Assembly: GCA_946406115.1 (NCBI GenBank)
Contig: OX291549.1
Span: 17,569,901-17,633,900, forward strand
Direction: 5' to 3'
DNA from: Apoda limacodes
Taxonomy: Eukaryota; Arthropoda; Insecta; Lepidoptera; Limacodidae
Length of the DNA stretch: 64,000 nt
Shown piece by piece: positions 50,942-62,454 of this stretch. A program made the position numbers and the translations under genes. Every line of letters begins with the position of its first letter. Within the stretch, counting starts at the first letter, position 1. Below the pieces are notes generated by a model that was not told the DNA's origin, searched no databases, and saw only the letters and a program-made list of their open reading frames with translations.

Positions 50942-51120
50942 GGGCTTAGCACGTGTTCTTATCATATTCGAATAGTTAAGTAAATTGACGTAAAGAAACT
51001 ACTTTGTATGATAAAGATTTTTTACTTACAATAACAGGTTTGTATTCATACAAAGTTATTGGCTTTATAGCACTTTACGTAACTAGGTATTTGAGTACAA
51101 TAAAAACTCATGCTAAGCCC
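50942..51120. repeat. MITE copy with GGGCTTAGCA termini, intron 2
   Basis: GGGCTTAGCACG at the left is answered by CATGCTAAGCCC at the right, 179 bp in all. Subterminal words 'tacaaagttattggc', 'tttacgtaac' and their inverses ('gacgtaaagaaactac', 'tttgtatgataaag') make further pairing. Same family as 2739-2871. Confidence 0.6.
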
Positions 51121-52789
51121 AGAGCTTGTAGCAACTTTTTCCTGATATTAAATTTTTAACACAGTAAAATTTAAACAGTACCTTAACAAACCATGTTCCC
51201 GGCAAATAAACTATTCAATCGACTAATACATAGGTACATTCAAAGCAGCTGATCATTATTGGTTTACCTAGAAACATATTTTAATCTCCGGATATGATTT
51301 TAATTATCACAAAAAGTTGATGATTTTATGCAGTCTATATTTACCACCCGTCATTCATAAAGAAAGATCGAACTTTCCACAGAAAAGTTAATTGTAGCGC
51401 GTGACGTGTAGATAGAATTGCTCTGAGCGGAGAAGGTAACATTAATACATAATGTAAGATGTGAAAGTGACTATGACTCGACACAAGACGCGTCAAAGGA
51501 AGTAAGCTTGAATAGAAGCATAAGTGCATTATAATAAACTGGTTGATGCCATGCCATCGCTGAATGCGCCTGCAATCTTGTTTCAATGTATTGGTATTGT
51601 GCAGCCCGACATAAAAAAAGACTTCACCATCACCTGTATTATTAATATTATTATAATATGAATCAACTACATACACAAGCCAAACTGTTGCATGATACCC
51701 ATTTGAAATACTTTTAAAGTAGTAACTAGTGCCACCTATCGCAACTAAAAAAAAAACAACTGATTCGTTCCGCTACTCGACGCTAGATGGCGACGTAAGC
51801 TATTCCGTACTTATGCGACTGTGCTGCTTATCGTGCGATACGGCCGTTATAAGAAAACTATCAATGAATGAAGGTTGCTTTAACGACACACGGGGCGCGC
51901 GGTGCGAGGCGCTTAATGTAGCAAGTTTTTTTTACTTATCGATGTCAACGACCTCGTAGAGGATATTGGTAGTTTAGAGAACTATACGTTTGTTTTTGAT
52001 ATTTTTATTTAATACTAATACTAAATGAAACGAGGTTAACTGTTTTTGTGTCATCAAATTTAGTTTAAGTGGGACGTAAGAGTTCTTTGACCGCTGTCCA
52101 TTGTGGGCTAGTTTATGTATAAACATGTTATATTATTCGATTTGTTACTGTTATTGGATACCTTTGTATGTAAGCATAACATTACAAGCATTGTTTACAT
52201 CCAATAATTGCATCATTACACTAATTATTGTAATAAAAATACTAAAGATAAAAATGTTCTGTTATGGCATTATAGGTACATTAGTCTAAATAACTAATAA
52301 AACGTATTTTAATTTTTTAGTTTATAATTCACTATACACTCTATTTTTTATATAAATAATAAAATTAACAAGTAAGGAGGTAGCTACTTAAATAACAAAC
52401 ACTGTATTATAAAATAATTTATTATTGTGTATTCGTTGTTTATTTTATTGATTCTTTAATTTTATTTTATTTAATGGCTTTTCAATGCAATTCTTTGAAG
52501 ATTATTTTTGTATTACAACCAAAAGTTATTTTAAACATAGTTTTTTTAACACAAAAATCTTAAGTCATGTGACTTGTAGTCGATATAATGAAATAAAAAT
52601 AAAAAATCGTTATATATGCATATATTATATATTTATAAGCTGTGTTTAATACATAGTCACTACCTCTGAAATATTTACAGCAACATTTGCCATAAACACG
52701 TAGCTTTAAAGATCGTCTACATAGATAAACAGAAAACAGCTACGAAGGCAGTTTAGAGTTCTTTGTTTTCGACATTTCCGTTTCTTGTG
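51121..52789 (+). other. Intronic stretch without further features
   Basis: Frames up to 111 codons show no domains. A CTCF-like AGATGGCG word lies at 51785-51792 (context gctagatggcgac). Confidence 0.4.
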
Positions 52790-52945
52790 GTTTTTGGGTC
52801 GGTTAATTTTTCGGCACCGATCGGTGGCGGTGCAGGGCAGGGCAGTGACCCCGCGAAGTAGTCCCGCCGCGCGTCTCCGCCCGCGCCTCTTACCGTAAAC
52901 AACTTTTACGGGCAACGCTCGTACGCGCAACGTGAACGTAACCCA
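52790..52945. promoter_or_regulatory. GC-rich patch in intron 2
   Basis: A CpG-rich 150-bp patch in the middle of the intron ('gtcccgccgcgcgtctccgc', 'cgctcgtacgcgcaacg'). The 96-codon frame on the minus strand is compositional. It might be a further alternative promoter, since each identified E75 start in this window sits after such a patch, but no first exon was found. Confidence 0.25.
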
Positions 52946-55524
52946 AATTATTTTTTGAACTGTCAGCTTTAAGTTCGTTGATCCCGGCTCGGTCATATTT
53001 ATTAGGAGCAGCGCGCTGTTGCGCTTGCGTTTATGACTTCCTGTTCGACTAAATGTCTTCGTCGAACTTTACTCACGCGAATACCACCTTATCACCAATT
53101 TTTTCTATATTTTACATCCTATCATTTACAGTTATAGTGAAGTTATTTTATTTTAAAGAAAATAAATTTCGACGAAATCACGTAAATATCAATTAAGTAG
53201 GAATAAGAAAATATATAAGGTATATTTTTTTATACTTAATATAACATTTATATACCTCATATATTTTTTTTATACTTAACGCGATTTCGACTCGTTAAAT
53301 ATATTTTCTTTCATGTGTTATTTTACAGTACAGTAGGTACAGTAATAAATTATTTTAACTTAAATTGTAGGTCAAGTCGCAAAAGTTTAAAATCAGTTAT
53401 TTCAATATTTCTAATCTATACCTATTGTATATATATTGCTTAGTACCTTATTTTTTTTAAAAAAGTTAGGTCTTTAAAGAACAGTTAGATAAGTTATTTG
53501 CTTTAATTTACCACCAAATCAAATTTGTTAAAACATTGATCTCTGCAGCGAAGAAATCAATTGCGAACTTTATAGATACTTAATTTATAGATCTTTAAAA
53601 AAAACATTGTTTTACAATATTTTGTACATCAATTATCAAATGAACTAGTAAAATATATAAATATAATAGACATATACAAACCATTTATACAAAACAAACA
53701 ACCATTACGGGGTTTTAGGCGTATGAAGCAACTAATTAACTAATTAACCGGACGCGCGATGAGTTAATATACAAACCTAACATATTTACCCACACAAGAA
53801 GAATTTATTTATCTAATCTAAGCTATAGAAAGGCTAACATACCAACAGATTCAAAATTAAAATTAAGGTACAACGAAACTTAATATTAAATATAATGTAA
53901 AAATATGATATATTTAAGTTCACTAGTTATATTCAAATTTAAATGCTTTATTTCTCAAAAATAGAATATCATTTCACTTTTTTGAAGTCAATAAACTGTA
54001 TGTTGCTAGTTATTGTATGCTTATATTTAGGTATTTATGTGTAGGAGCTCATATTGGTTTTCCAATACCCACATCTGTATCTAATAAAAAATAATAGATA
54101 CAATAGTGACAAAATGATTGCAAACAATATGTTGTCTTCCTGGCGGTATTATTTAGGTTTTAATAAAAACATTTTTTAACCAAACAAAAAACCCCGTCAA
54201 ACGATGTTATTGCAAATCCTTATAACTTAACGTTATTACTTATTACAAAAACACTGTTAAATTCCACAAGAGATAAAAGCCCAAAACCAGATTTATACCA
54301 ATTACAGTTACATTGAGTAAACTGAACACTGACTGTAATTTATGGCGGCATTAACCGCGCATACACGTATAAGGCAAACCTAATCATATTAAGTTTATCA
54401 AGTCGAAATGAATAACAGAAAACGGTGTCTACAAAAACTTTACATATAATAAAAATTTTACTGATCGATGTCTGTACATAGAAGGAAAAATATGAGGGGT
54501 CTTTTTGAGCATCACAGAAGCCAAAACAATTATCTTTAGAGTTTGTCTGTCTGTTTGTAAGCGCATCAGTCAAAAACTAATACACTACATTTGAAAGGGT
54601 TTTTACAGTTGTATTGCTGAGGGTTTCCTTAAAACGTGGTGTATGTTTCATCTTGATACGCCCGCGCCGCCGCCGCCTGGAAACGGAGTTACAACTAATA
54701 AACTCCCTTACACTAATCAAGGAATTGTAGAAATCCCACGCTGATAACCGAATTTAGCGCGAGCGAAGACACGGGCAGAAGCTTGTAATTTAAAAGTAAA
54801 GAGTAAACTGTGAGCGGGAAGTGATTCACTAGTGGTGAGTCAGTGTGTTATCGAGTAAACATCTAAGGGGTACGCGTCCGATATGCGGTTACGCTATTTC
54901 GTGGTTACGCCCCGTCCTCGGCCACTTCCTCGGAACTCGCGCATGTGTCAGCAGTCACCATGTTTTCGCTGACGAGTCGATGTCCGATGCACCGTTAGCC
55001 ATCAGTCGAGGCCAACTGTCGGCGAACGGTCACCATGACTGCAGCTTCTACTGTTGTTTTTGATAAATGTCTCATAATATATACCTCTTGTATGATATGT
55101 ATACTTTCAGTAAAAAAAGCATAGTACCTGCATATAATTATGCTTTTCTTTTATTCGTTGTTGAACACATGGTAAAGTTATATATATATTTGTATGTTAT
55201 GTTTTAAAATTGTTAACGTATTTCCGATGTATACTTTTGTTTTAAAATAATTGTACAGGCATAGGCTTTACATTTTGCTATACACATTTTAGTTAAATTC
55301 AGTAAACGTAATGTAATTCATGTAAAGAAAACACAGTTTATATGACGCACTTAGAACTTAAAGTGTGGAAAATGACTGTACTAATCACTGAACGACATAA
55401 CATGACTCCCTACATTACATACGCCCATGATTTTGGGTACTTAGAGTATTAAAATAATAAAAAATCTATTACATTAAACTTTGCCTACATAGCCAGTTGT
55501 TTAACCTATGTTTCCTTTAGGGTC
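52946..55524 (+). other. Intronic stretch, AT-rich
   Basis: No gene. At 54735-54785 'cccacgctgataaccgaatt' and 'gaagacacgggcagaagct' form the decayed end of a common lepidopteran interspersed element, also represented at 12945. Nothing else is supported. Confidence 0.45.
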
Positions 55525-55867
55525 CTTTAGCAGTTAACTACCGCCGCCACTAGTTACTTTTAATTTTTTCTTTGTACAAAGCTCATTTCAAAAATGTACT
55601 AGATACACAGAGATCGTAACACTAGTCATAAGTTATATTTAGAACGTTTTTATTCTTTCTGGAAATAATCTGTGAAAATTCGGTATGTCTTTTAAAAGTG
55701 GCCGCGTTAACTGAATCTCACAAATGTGTATCAGAAACAATACATTACTTTATAAATATAACTTATGACTAGGCATACAATCTCTATGTAGTACATTTTT
55801 GAAATAAGCTTTGTAAAAAGAGTAAATAATCTGGATATCTAATGACGGCGTTAGTTGGCAGTTAGAG
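55525..55867. repeat. 343-bp fold-back MITE, intron 2
   Basis: The outer ends 'ctttagcagttaactaccg' and 'cggcgttagttggcagttag' are inverted. The inner arms 'tacaaagctcatttcaaaaa' with 'tgtactaga', 'agagat' and 'actagtcataagttatattt' are mirrored by 'aaatataacttatgactag', 'atctctatgtagtaca' and 'tttttgaaataagctttgta'. The arms exceed 100 bp with moderate decay. A degraded relative lies at 24732-24888. Confidence 0.75.
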
Positions 55868-55949
55868 GATAAACAAGGCAATTACAAAGAAAAGAAACAA
55901 ATTGGTTTCGATGTAATAACATCATAGGCTAAATGTTAACTCTAGACCT

Positions 55950-56116
55950 GGGACCTCATTGGGAACAGTCTCGCGAGCTATTCGGACTCTGGAACTCGAG
56001 AGAAAAATTTATGGAAGTCTAACTTAACTCTCAAAACCCGTAATTGTACTTGCATACATTTTTCTTCCGAATTGCAGAGTCCGAATAGGTCGCGAGACTG
56101 TTCCCAATAAGGTCCC
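55950..56116. repeat. Hairpin MITE copy 3 (AACAGTCTCG family), best preserved, intron 2
   Basis: 'gggacctcattgggaacag', 'tctcgcgagctattcggact' and 'ctggaactcgagag' are mirrored on the right by 'gcagagtccgaataggtcgc', 'gagactgttcccaataagg' and 'tccc'. The arms pair almost throughout, making it the reference copy for the family. 167 bp, non-coding. Confidence 0.85.
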
Positions 56117-57044
56117 TGAATGATGTTCATGAAAAAATAAAATAAAATTTTGTTTATAATTTGTCTATATTGTTACATTGAATATCTGCACACTTCATAT
56201 CTACTAGAAACATTAACTAGACACACACACAGTATAATAATACAATATAATAATACAACATTTTAATAAATAAGTAATAAAAAATGTTAAAACAGCATGC
56301 AACCAGGCAAATCCGTGTCAAAATTGAAGTTCAATACAAAAATCATCATAGGTTAATTGAAATTACCAAATATTTGTTTTCGAGTGTGTTAACTGTGCCA
56401 ATGTAACGTTAACGACATACGTGTCGACCGGTCGCCTGTCGGTGGCGCTACTTCAACTCTATGTCGAAAATTCTCGATCGGTACGTGGACGCGACCTACA
56501 TATGTCTCGGCCTGACGAAACCCTCGCACCACTCGACATCTATTCTCATTTTCTGTATATTCGTTGATATTCTTGCCTAATTTATAACTCTCTGACTCAT
56601 ATATTTGTACACGTGTGAAATAGTAACCCAGTGATTTATACCCTCAAATAAAATTAAATACGCATGCGCAACTAAAGATATTATTGTATGTCACTATCCT
56701 GTAGACTCACAAATATAGGTATGGCAAAAAAATGACTCAGCGTTATCTAAGTTGACCCAAAATAAAAATATACGAACCGTTTTCGTAAATATCCAAAAAG
56801 GAATTCAGCACAGCGGATGACAAACAATATTACCATTTTTTAGAACTCGAATCGAAGTCACCGTGTTAATTGCTTCGGGTTCGTTGCCCCCGGAGATTAT
56901 TTCATTGACGAGTCCTGTAACAGATTAACTAATTACAGAAATATCCAACGTCACTTTGACGTTTACAGCATAATATTTTTTGATTGTATGCCGTAAATGT
57001 AACGTCATATGGAATTTACGCGATCGGAGATACGGTAAAGTAGG

Positions 57045-57260
57045 TTGTAACTTGCGGGGGGGCGGGAAGGTTTTGTTTTCGCGGCGCAGGTCAACGACCG
57101 CGCGGCCGGTCACTGCCCGCGCTGCGACCAATTATGGGCCACTTACACAGCGCACAATAGATCGATGGTAGCGCAAAATTGGGGCACCGACCCGAGCGTA
57201 CCTCGTCCCTTGTCCCGCGCTCGTAGCCTACCCTCTTGCCGTCGCGCAGCCTCCGTGCAT
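57045..57260. promoter_or_regulatory. GC-rich patch upstream of the B promoter
   Basis: CpG-rich sequence ('gggggggcgggaaggtt', 'gaccgcgcggccggtcactg') about 0.9 kb before the B promoter. Frames on both strands are compositional. It may be a distal promoter, enhancer or leader exon; no splice link to the gene was proven. Confidence 0.25.
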
Positions 57261-57949
57261 ACAGATAGCGCACACTCATTCTTTGTTGCAGAACAATAAT
57301 AAATATTTGTTTTGAATGTTTTTCTATAATATGAGTTACAAAGTAAAACAATTACGTGTATTGGATTTAATAGATATTAGGAGACAAACATTTTCCTACC
57401 GAATATTGTGTAAGGTAAGAAAATATCCCTAACTTTAACAGAAACTGAAAATATTGCCAGGCTTTTCTTTTTTGAATGATAGTAATGACGTTGGTTAACC
57501 CTCTAGGAATCGATAAATAGGTAAATTGTATGTACCTACTAGCGTTAGGCGCAAACTCAATGTTGAATGAAAGGAAACAGCTTAATAAAATATTCTAATA
57601 GTTAAAAATACCTTTAAAATTTATAATTTTTATAAATTATTACTAAATGGATTTGGCCTGTGTTAGTGTTATTTGGTAGGTAATTTTTACGTCAATAATA
57701 ATTAAGTCACAAATAATATTATATGATAATAATATGCAAATAATGAAACAGGACTACCCACTGCCCTTTATGTCAAATAAATTATCGCGTAAAATTAATC
57801 AACACATACTTATCGTTGACGTAACTCTTGTCATAAGATGAATCATAAAAAAATAGGGGCCACTCTACAATTACGTCGACGCGGTATCGCAGTAGCTAGT
57901 ACTTACGTAGGTACTCGTACCTATCTAAATGGATCATTGCAGCCCCTAG

Positions 57950-58391
57950 AAAGGAGCGCGCGCGCGCATTGAGGTAGGCCGCGGCGGGTGGTTGACGTCA
58001 GCGATCCCGGGCCGGGCGTCGACCCGGTCCCGGGCGCAGGGGGGTGCGGGCGGGGGTCGCGGTTGTGCAACAGCTCGGTCATCGACCCGGGGTGAACGAC
58101 CTCCGCCGCGACGCCCCACGCCGGGATGCGCCCGGCCTATATCCGGCGCACCGGTGCAGCGCGCATTCTAGAGCGGCACGGACCGTTAGCGGGCCAGGCG
58201 AGCGCGCGCGGGGGCACTCTCACTTTCTCGGCTGGGTCGGCGGCCGGTAAGTAGGTCGCGCGGTAACTGTGCGGAGCGAGGCGCCGCGGCCGCACAGTCC
58301 GCTGCCAGCGTTCACCCGAGTCGGTGCACCGCGAACTATACGTGAGCTAGGAGCGTGCAGTGGTTGTGGCAGTGCGTGCAGTGAGTGTGGC
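57950..58391 (+). promoter_or_regulatory. E75B promoter and 5' leader region
   Basis: A CpG-rich block immediately before the B-isoform start. It contains a perfect palindromic CRE-type TGACGTCA at 57993-58000, a weak TATA-like 'cctatatccgg' near 58138, and an ideal 5' splice-site word (cg|gtaagt) at 58247-58252 that may mark the end of a non-coding leader exon. The reading frame of the B start is closed by TAA at 58248-58250, and no ATG occurs in frame before 58392, which supports that start. Confidence 0.55.
57993..58000. promoter_or_regulatory. CRE-like palindrome TGACGTCA
   Basis: An exact 8-bp match to the CREB/ATF consensus site, about 390 bp before the B start codon within its CpG-rich promoter block. 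The occurrence is real; binding is inferred. Confidence 0.4.
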
Positions 58392-58529
58392 ATGTCGTGC
58401 GGGCCGGAGCTGCGCGAACGGCACTCGGTGCTGGTGAGCATGCTGGAGGCACGGCGCGAGTCTAGCGACTCGGGCTGTTCCAGCGACGACGACACCGAGC
58501 GACCCACTAACTGTCGTTGTGATCCTCAG
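58392..58529 (+). CDS. E75: E75B-specific N-terminus
   Basis: 46 codons from [10 protein letters not shown] through an acidic '[17 protein letters not shown]' to CRCDPQ read directly, without a splice, into the finger-2 exon. The result is a receptor with only the second zinc finger, the defining feature of E75B in insects; it is thought not to bind DNA alone and to act by binding HR3. Start chosen because it is the first ATG in the frame after a stop at 58248, with g at -3. Its last codons double as splicing signals for the A isoform: ACT AAC (Thr-Asn) resembles a branch point and CAG (Gln) is the acceptor. Confidence 0.92.
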
Positions 58530-58674
58530 GGGTTCTTCCGACGGTCCATACAACAGAAAATCCAGTACAGACCGTGCACCAAAAACCAGCAGTGTGCCAT
58601 CCTCAGGATCAACAGAAATCGGTGCCAGTATTGCCGATTGAAGAAATGCATCGCCGTTGGCATGAGCAGAGATG
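58530..58674 (+). CDS. E75: E75 second zinc-finger exon (shared by A and B isoforms)
   Basis: 48 codons plus one base: [10 protein letters not shown], then [20 protein letters not shown] and [18 protein letters not shown]. The four finger-2 cysteines fit the nuclear-receptor pattern (C-x5-C-x9-C-x2-C), and the [15 protein letters not shown] signature is that of the NR1D/E75 group. The A isoform splices in at 58530 (phase 0, completing EGCK-GFFRRS); the B isoform reads through from upstream. Donor gtgagt at 58675, phase 1, joins the hinge exon at 62977 so that the split codon is G|CC, Ala. Confidence 0.97.
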
Positions 58675-59079
58675 GTGAGTTTAATGTGCACATATTATTA
58701 TTCTAACAGATCGGAAAATAAACAATAATAAAAACATTTATCAAGAATATATTTATATATTTACATCTATCAGTTTATAGTCAAAACTTGTATTATTTTT
58801 AAATCAACGACTATGGCCATATATGAATATATATTTAATGCTTACAGGTAAAATTTTTGGTAATTGTCAATGTAGTTATTTTTTGTTTATTTACCGTTTC
58901 TGAAATTTATCAATATCAAAATTTTATATAACATTACAGGCAATTTTATTATTATTTTTAAAATGAAATAATTCTTATAATATTTGCTAAACTTTTTTTA
59001 TTCATCACGAATATGATGTAATGGCAGTTATGTGACGTAATTATAACATATTTTACGCTAATGTGTGACTTGCGTGAGT

Positions 59080-59340
59080 CACATTGCAGTGTGCATACGC
59101 AATTACGACGGGAAGGCCGTCGGCGCGCCAAGTGGGCCGCGCGCGAGCTCTCTGCGACAGAATAGATCCTATTTCGCTCGCTGAGCGCGGGGCGCGGGGC
59201 GGGCGAGCGAGTAAGCGAGTGAGCGAGCGGTGGGAGGTCGATTATGCAACGCGGGTGAGCGCTCGCAAAGCGGGTCGACGCCCGCACGGCCCGCTCCGCT
59301 TGCGGTTGCGACACCGCCGCGTGAACCCAACGCGGTGAAA
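59080..59340. promoter_or_regulatory. CpG-rich patch in intron 3, proximal
   Basis: Very GC-rich with a GCGAGC/GTGAGC quasi-repeat at 59200-59230 ('gcgagcgagtaagcgagtg') and GT-rich donor-like words (cgg|gtgagc near 59251). A short ATG just before that donor would be phase 2 and therefore out of frame with the hinge exon, so no coding first exon is claimed. Confidence 0.3.
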
Positions 59341-60989
59341 GCAGAGAAAGGGGTATTTCGTAAGCGCTCGGTGAAATTTATATTTTCACTTTCGTAAAGC
59401 ACATTGCCCTCGCATGCTTTCTTTAAGCATTTGATAGACGTAATCTTATTTCATCAGCGTTTGAAAGCAAATAATACCCTATCCCCTTCTAGCTGAATGA
59501 AACTTGTCATATATTTTATAATTTAGATGTTTAAAGAAATTGGTGCTATGTTTTTGAATGTTTCTAGTATTAATAATTTCAGTACTAATTTAACTCATCT
59601 GTACATAAATAGGTAAAAGTGGCTATTTGACCTTTATCATTAAATATATCGTACAGGTAAATAAATAATTCAAAATAGCATACTACGTTTACAGCTATTA
59701 ATAAAATTATGACAATTAATTGAAAACACACAATGATATTAAAATTCAAAGAAACTTATTTCATTTATAAAAAAACTCTTTTTTATTATAATACATACAA
59801 CTTAATATAGGTATTTGGTTTTTTTATATTTCTTATTTGGTATTTTAACAGTTTTTTACTTTTTCTGTTTCTAAACACAATAAATGATACTTTAGTTCTG
59901 CCTCTCGATAACAGATGGCGCGCAACTGCGATACTAGCGTTGCGGATAACCTTAGAACTTTTGTACTTAACGAATTCGTTTCACTTACATACACTTAATA
60001 ATTACATGACCTTTATGATAATAATAGAATAAATTAATTTTAAGTGGATTTTCTAGTAAAGTGACATAAAACTTTGAAACGTTTAACCTGATAAAAAATT
60101 ACCAGCGTTCGACAGCCTGCTACGAGCGAAGCGACTCTACGATGCGGCGTAGCAAGTGTTTATTTTAGGTTTTTAGAGGTGTTTATTGGTATAAATAATT
60201 TACTATTGTTATCGACAGTCCTTTTTTTAAGATTGTTTTAAATTAGTTGATTATATTTTTATATTATCGTCTGCGTATAATTAATTTGATTATATTATAA
60301 TTTACGTACGTACATTGCCTATTTGTTTTGCGACACTACATTACATTACATTATTACAATTTGTAGTTTATTTAAAAACATTCTGTCTACTAGTTTTAAG
60401 ACGAACATTTAGGTACGAAACATTCAAAAAATCAATACGTGATAAGAAATTTTAACACTTAACTAATATTTATACTACTACACCATATAATTATTGTTTT
60501 TTAATTAAAACTGATAACTTACATCATAAATTTTTTTATAAATAAATTGAAAGGATTATTTATGTATTGTTATATTATATATTGTATAATTATAATATAT
60601 GGAGTTTAAAAATATTTTGATCACTTCGTAATTGTCTTCAAGGATTTTTTTATTGTTCCACTCAAAATACATTAAAACAAAATAAAATAGCTAAAATTAT
60701 AACATTTGGAAATATAATATTTTTCGTAAGCAAACAGGAAGTCAATGAATTAAGAGAGATATGTGCCTTTTGTACGAAAGTCAGTCAGTCTTCTTATTTA
60801 ACTATAATTAATATGTAAATATCTTCAGAATGTATGCGGTCGGACGGTAAGTTAATCTTAAAGCAACATTCATTAGTTTTCCAATTTTATGGAGCACGGT
60901 TTGAGTAGCGAAAAGAAAGTATGTATTCGACTTATCGGTTTATGTAATCAAAACTGCAAAAGCGATAGTTTGGAAAGCGGTTAAACTTG

Positions 60990-61467
60990 ATAAGTCATCA
61001 TAACGCACGTTAGGAGCGGGCGGAGGGAAGCGGAGCGGAGCAAAGTGGGGGCAGAGGCCTGCGCGGAGTTTATTGACGGGTCGCCCCCGCTTCGCTTCGC
61101 CCCCCTTCGTCAAGTTCAAGGTTGGGCTTGCGCGCGCCGCAGCGCAGTGCGAGGGAATCCGGCCCGCGCTTCGGTCGTCAGCCCTCAGTCCGCGCCATGT
61201 CACTCCAGTGCCGCACTTCGCTCCAACCACGCGACCACTAGCTACTTGCTCTCACCCACGTTGGATACCACTTGCGGATTACAGTGTTGTGAACTATGTG
61301 ACATGACTATTTATTTTGTGATTTAATAAAAATATTTTATTGGTGATTTATTAGAAATTGGATTATAAGACTTATTTATTTTTATTAATTGGTGATTAAC
61401 TAGAAATTGAAGTTACCTTAGTCGTTTGTGGCCTTTGGCTGTGAATAGTTCATAGTGAGATACTGTA
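60990..61467 (+). promoter_or_regulatory. E75D-type promoter and 5' leader region
   Basis: A CpG-rich block (60990-61260) precedes the D-type start by about 200 bp. An arthropod Inr-like TCAGTC lies at 61185-61190. A 14-codon upstream ORF runs 61197-61241. The frame of the main start is closed by TGA at 61456-61458. The pattern, island then short leader then start, repeats that of the A and B promoters. Confidence 0.5.
61197..61241 (+). other. Upstream ORF in the D-type leader
   Basis: ATG in good context (gccATGt) opens 14 codons ending in TAG at 61239-61241, about 225 nt before the main D-type start. It would matter only if transcription starts upstream near 61187, which is inferred. Confidence 0.3.
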
Positions 61468-61543
61468 ATGGTTTTAGACATGGGAGAAGATCTGCCGATC
61501 CTTAAAGGAATTTTGAATGGAGTTGTGAAATATCACAATGCTC
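61468..61543 (+). CDS. E75: E75 D-type isoform, first coding exon (no zinc fingers)
   Basis: 25 codons, MVLDMGEDLP, then ILKGILNGVVKYHNA, plus one base, ending at donor gtacgt (61544). The phase is 1 and joins the hinge exon as C|CC to read HNA-P-VRFGRVPKREK. The stop at 61456-61458 fixes this ATG as the first possible; Met5 at 61480 is an alternative. The product would lack both fingers and start just before the hinge and LBD. Insect E75 genes are known to have isoforms lacking the DNA-binding domain, usually labelled D, but the label here is by design, not by an alignment I could run. A fingerless form can still bind haem, NO and partner HR3. Confidence 0.8.
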
Positions 61544-62454
61544 GTACGTATATTTTAATTAAACAATATAAACATATTGCTTTATTTTATAACACTAATT
61601 AACTTTAAAAATCATGAAAAATTAAATTTATTTATAATTATTTGGCGTGTCGTAGCAATGCGCTACGATAACTACATCGCGTAGCATACTAATAAATAGT
61701 ATTTCTTGTTTTTCATTCATTACTTATTAGATTTATTTAGTTGAATAACAAATTATTTCAAGTTACTATTATTATACTTGTCTGATTTTACACTTTTTAA
61801 ACAGATGCTAATTATTTATATTGTTTTTATTAATTATTTAAAATTCATAGTGCCTATTTTGTTGAATTTTTTTTATTACGGATAATAATATTTACGAATG
61901 ACCAGCTAACGAGTATCTAAGTAAGTCTTAGTAGGACTTAGTTAACATTGTCAACATAATTATGATATAAAATTTTTTTTTTTTTGCAAATTATTTTTTA
62001 ATGATTTATTCTCTATATGTACCTATACGTATAGGTACGGTGTTCAAAGAAACACTAAATAAATTTAATACTTAACTATTTAGCAATGATAAACTTAAAT
62101 CACTACGTATAAAGAAGATTATTGATGAGAATGGTTAAATAAAGGTACTTACATATCTACATTATTTCTTTTAACTATTTATCTTCATATTGTTTTATAC
62201 ACAATCGATAATTGAAACAAAAGTTAGGTATATATTATATATAGGTTTATCTAAATAATTAAATAGTAATACTGAAAAAATATTTTTGATATACATTGAT
62301 ATCCAAGGCAGAGATACCAATAACATAGAATAAACATACATAAATACTTTTTGATGGTACCTTCTCATAACGTTATTTTTGAAGATTTTTTAGTAAACTC
62401 CGTTGCTGAACTAGAAGTAAAATAAGTATTTATTAGCGAATAGATAAATCGTCA

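Larger units (their letters stand above)
49502..58529 (+). other. E75: E75 intron 2 (finger 1 to finger 2)
   Basis: About 9 kb from gtaaat to an acceptor CAG at 58527-58529. It contains a LINE tail, the GGGCTTA MITE, a 343-bp fold-back MITE, MITE copy 3, two GC-rich patches and the whole promoter and first coding part of the B isoform at its 3' end. The acceptor and a branch-point-like ACTAAC (58506-58511, branch A 19 nt before the AG) are inside B-isoform codons. Confidence 0.85.

Noticed and set aside
58044..58250. 68-codon frame in the B leader ending at a gtaagt donor word
   Set aside because: It begins with GTG and has no ATG, so a coding upstream exon is not supported; a non-coding leader exon remains possible.
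58269..58391. An earlier start for the B isoform at 58269
   Set aside because: The codon there is GTG, not ATG. The first ATG in frame is 58392, in good context.
58347..58691. 114-codon minus-strand frame opposite the B/finger-2 exon
   Set aside because: It is the complement of a verified coding exon and has no family signature.
59244..59254. ATG plus gtgagc donor as a candidate mini-exon joining the hinge
   Set aside because: The donor would be phase 2 while the hinge exon needs phase 1, so the frame would shift.
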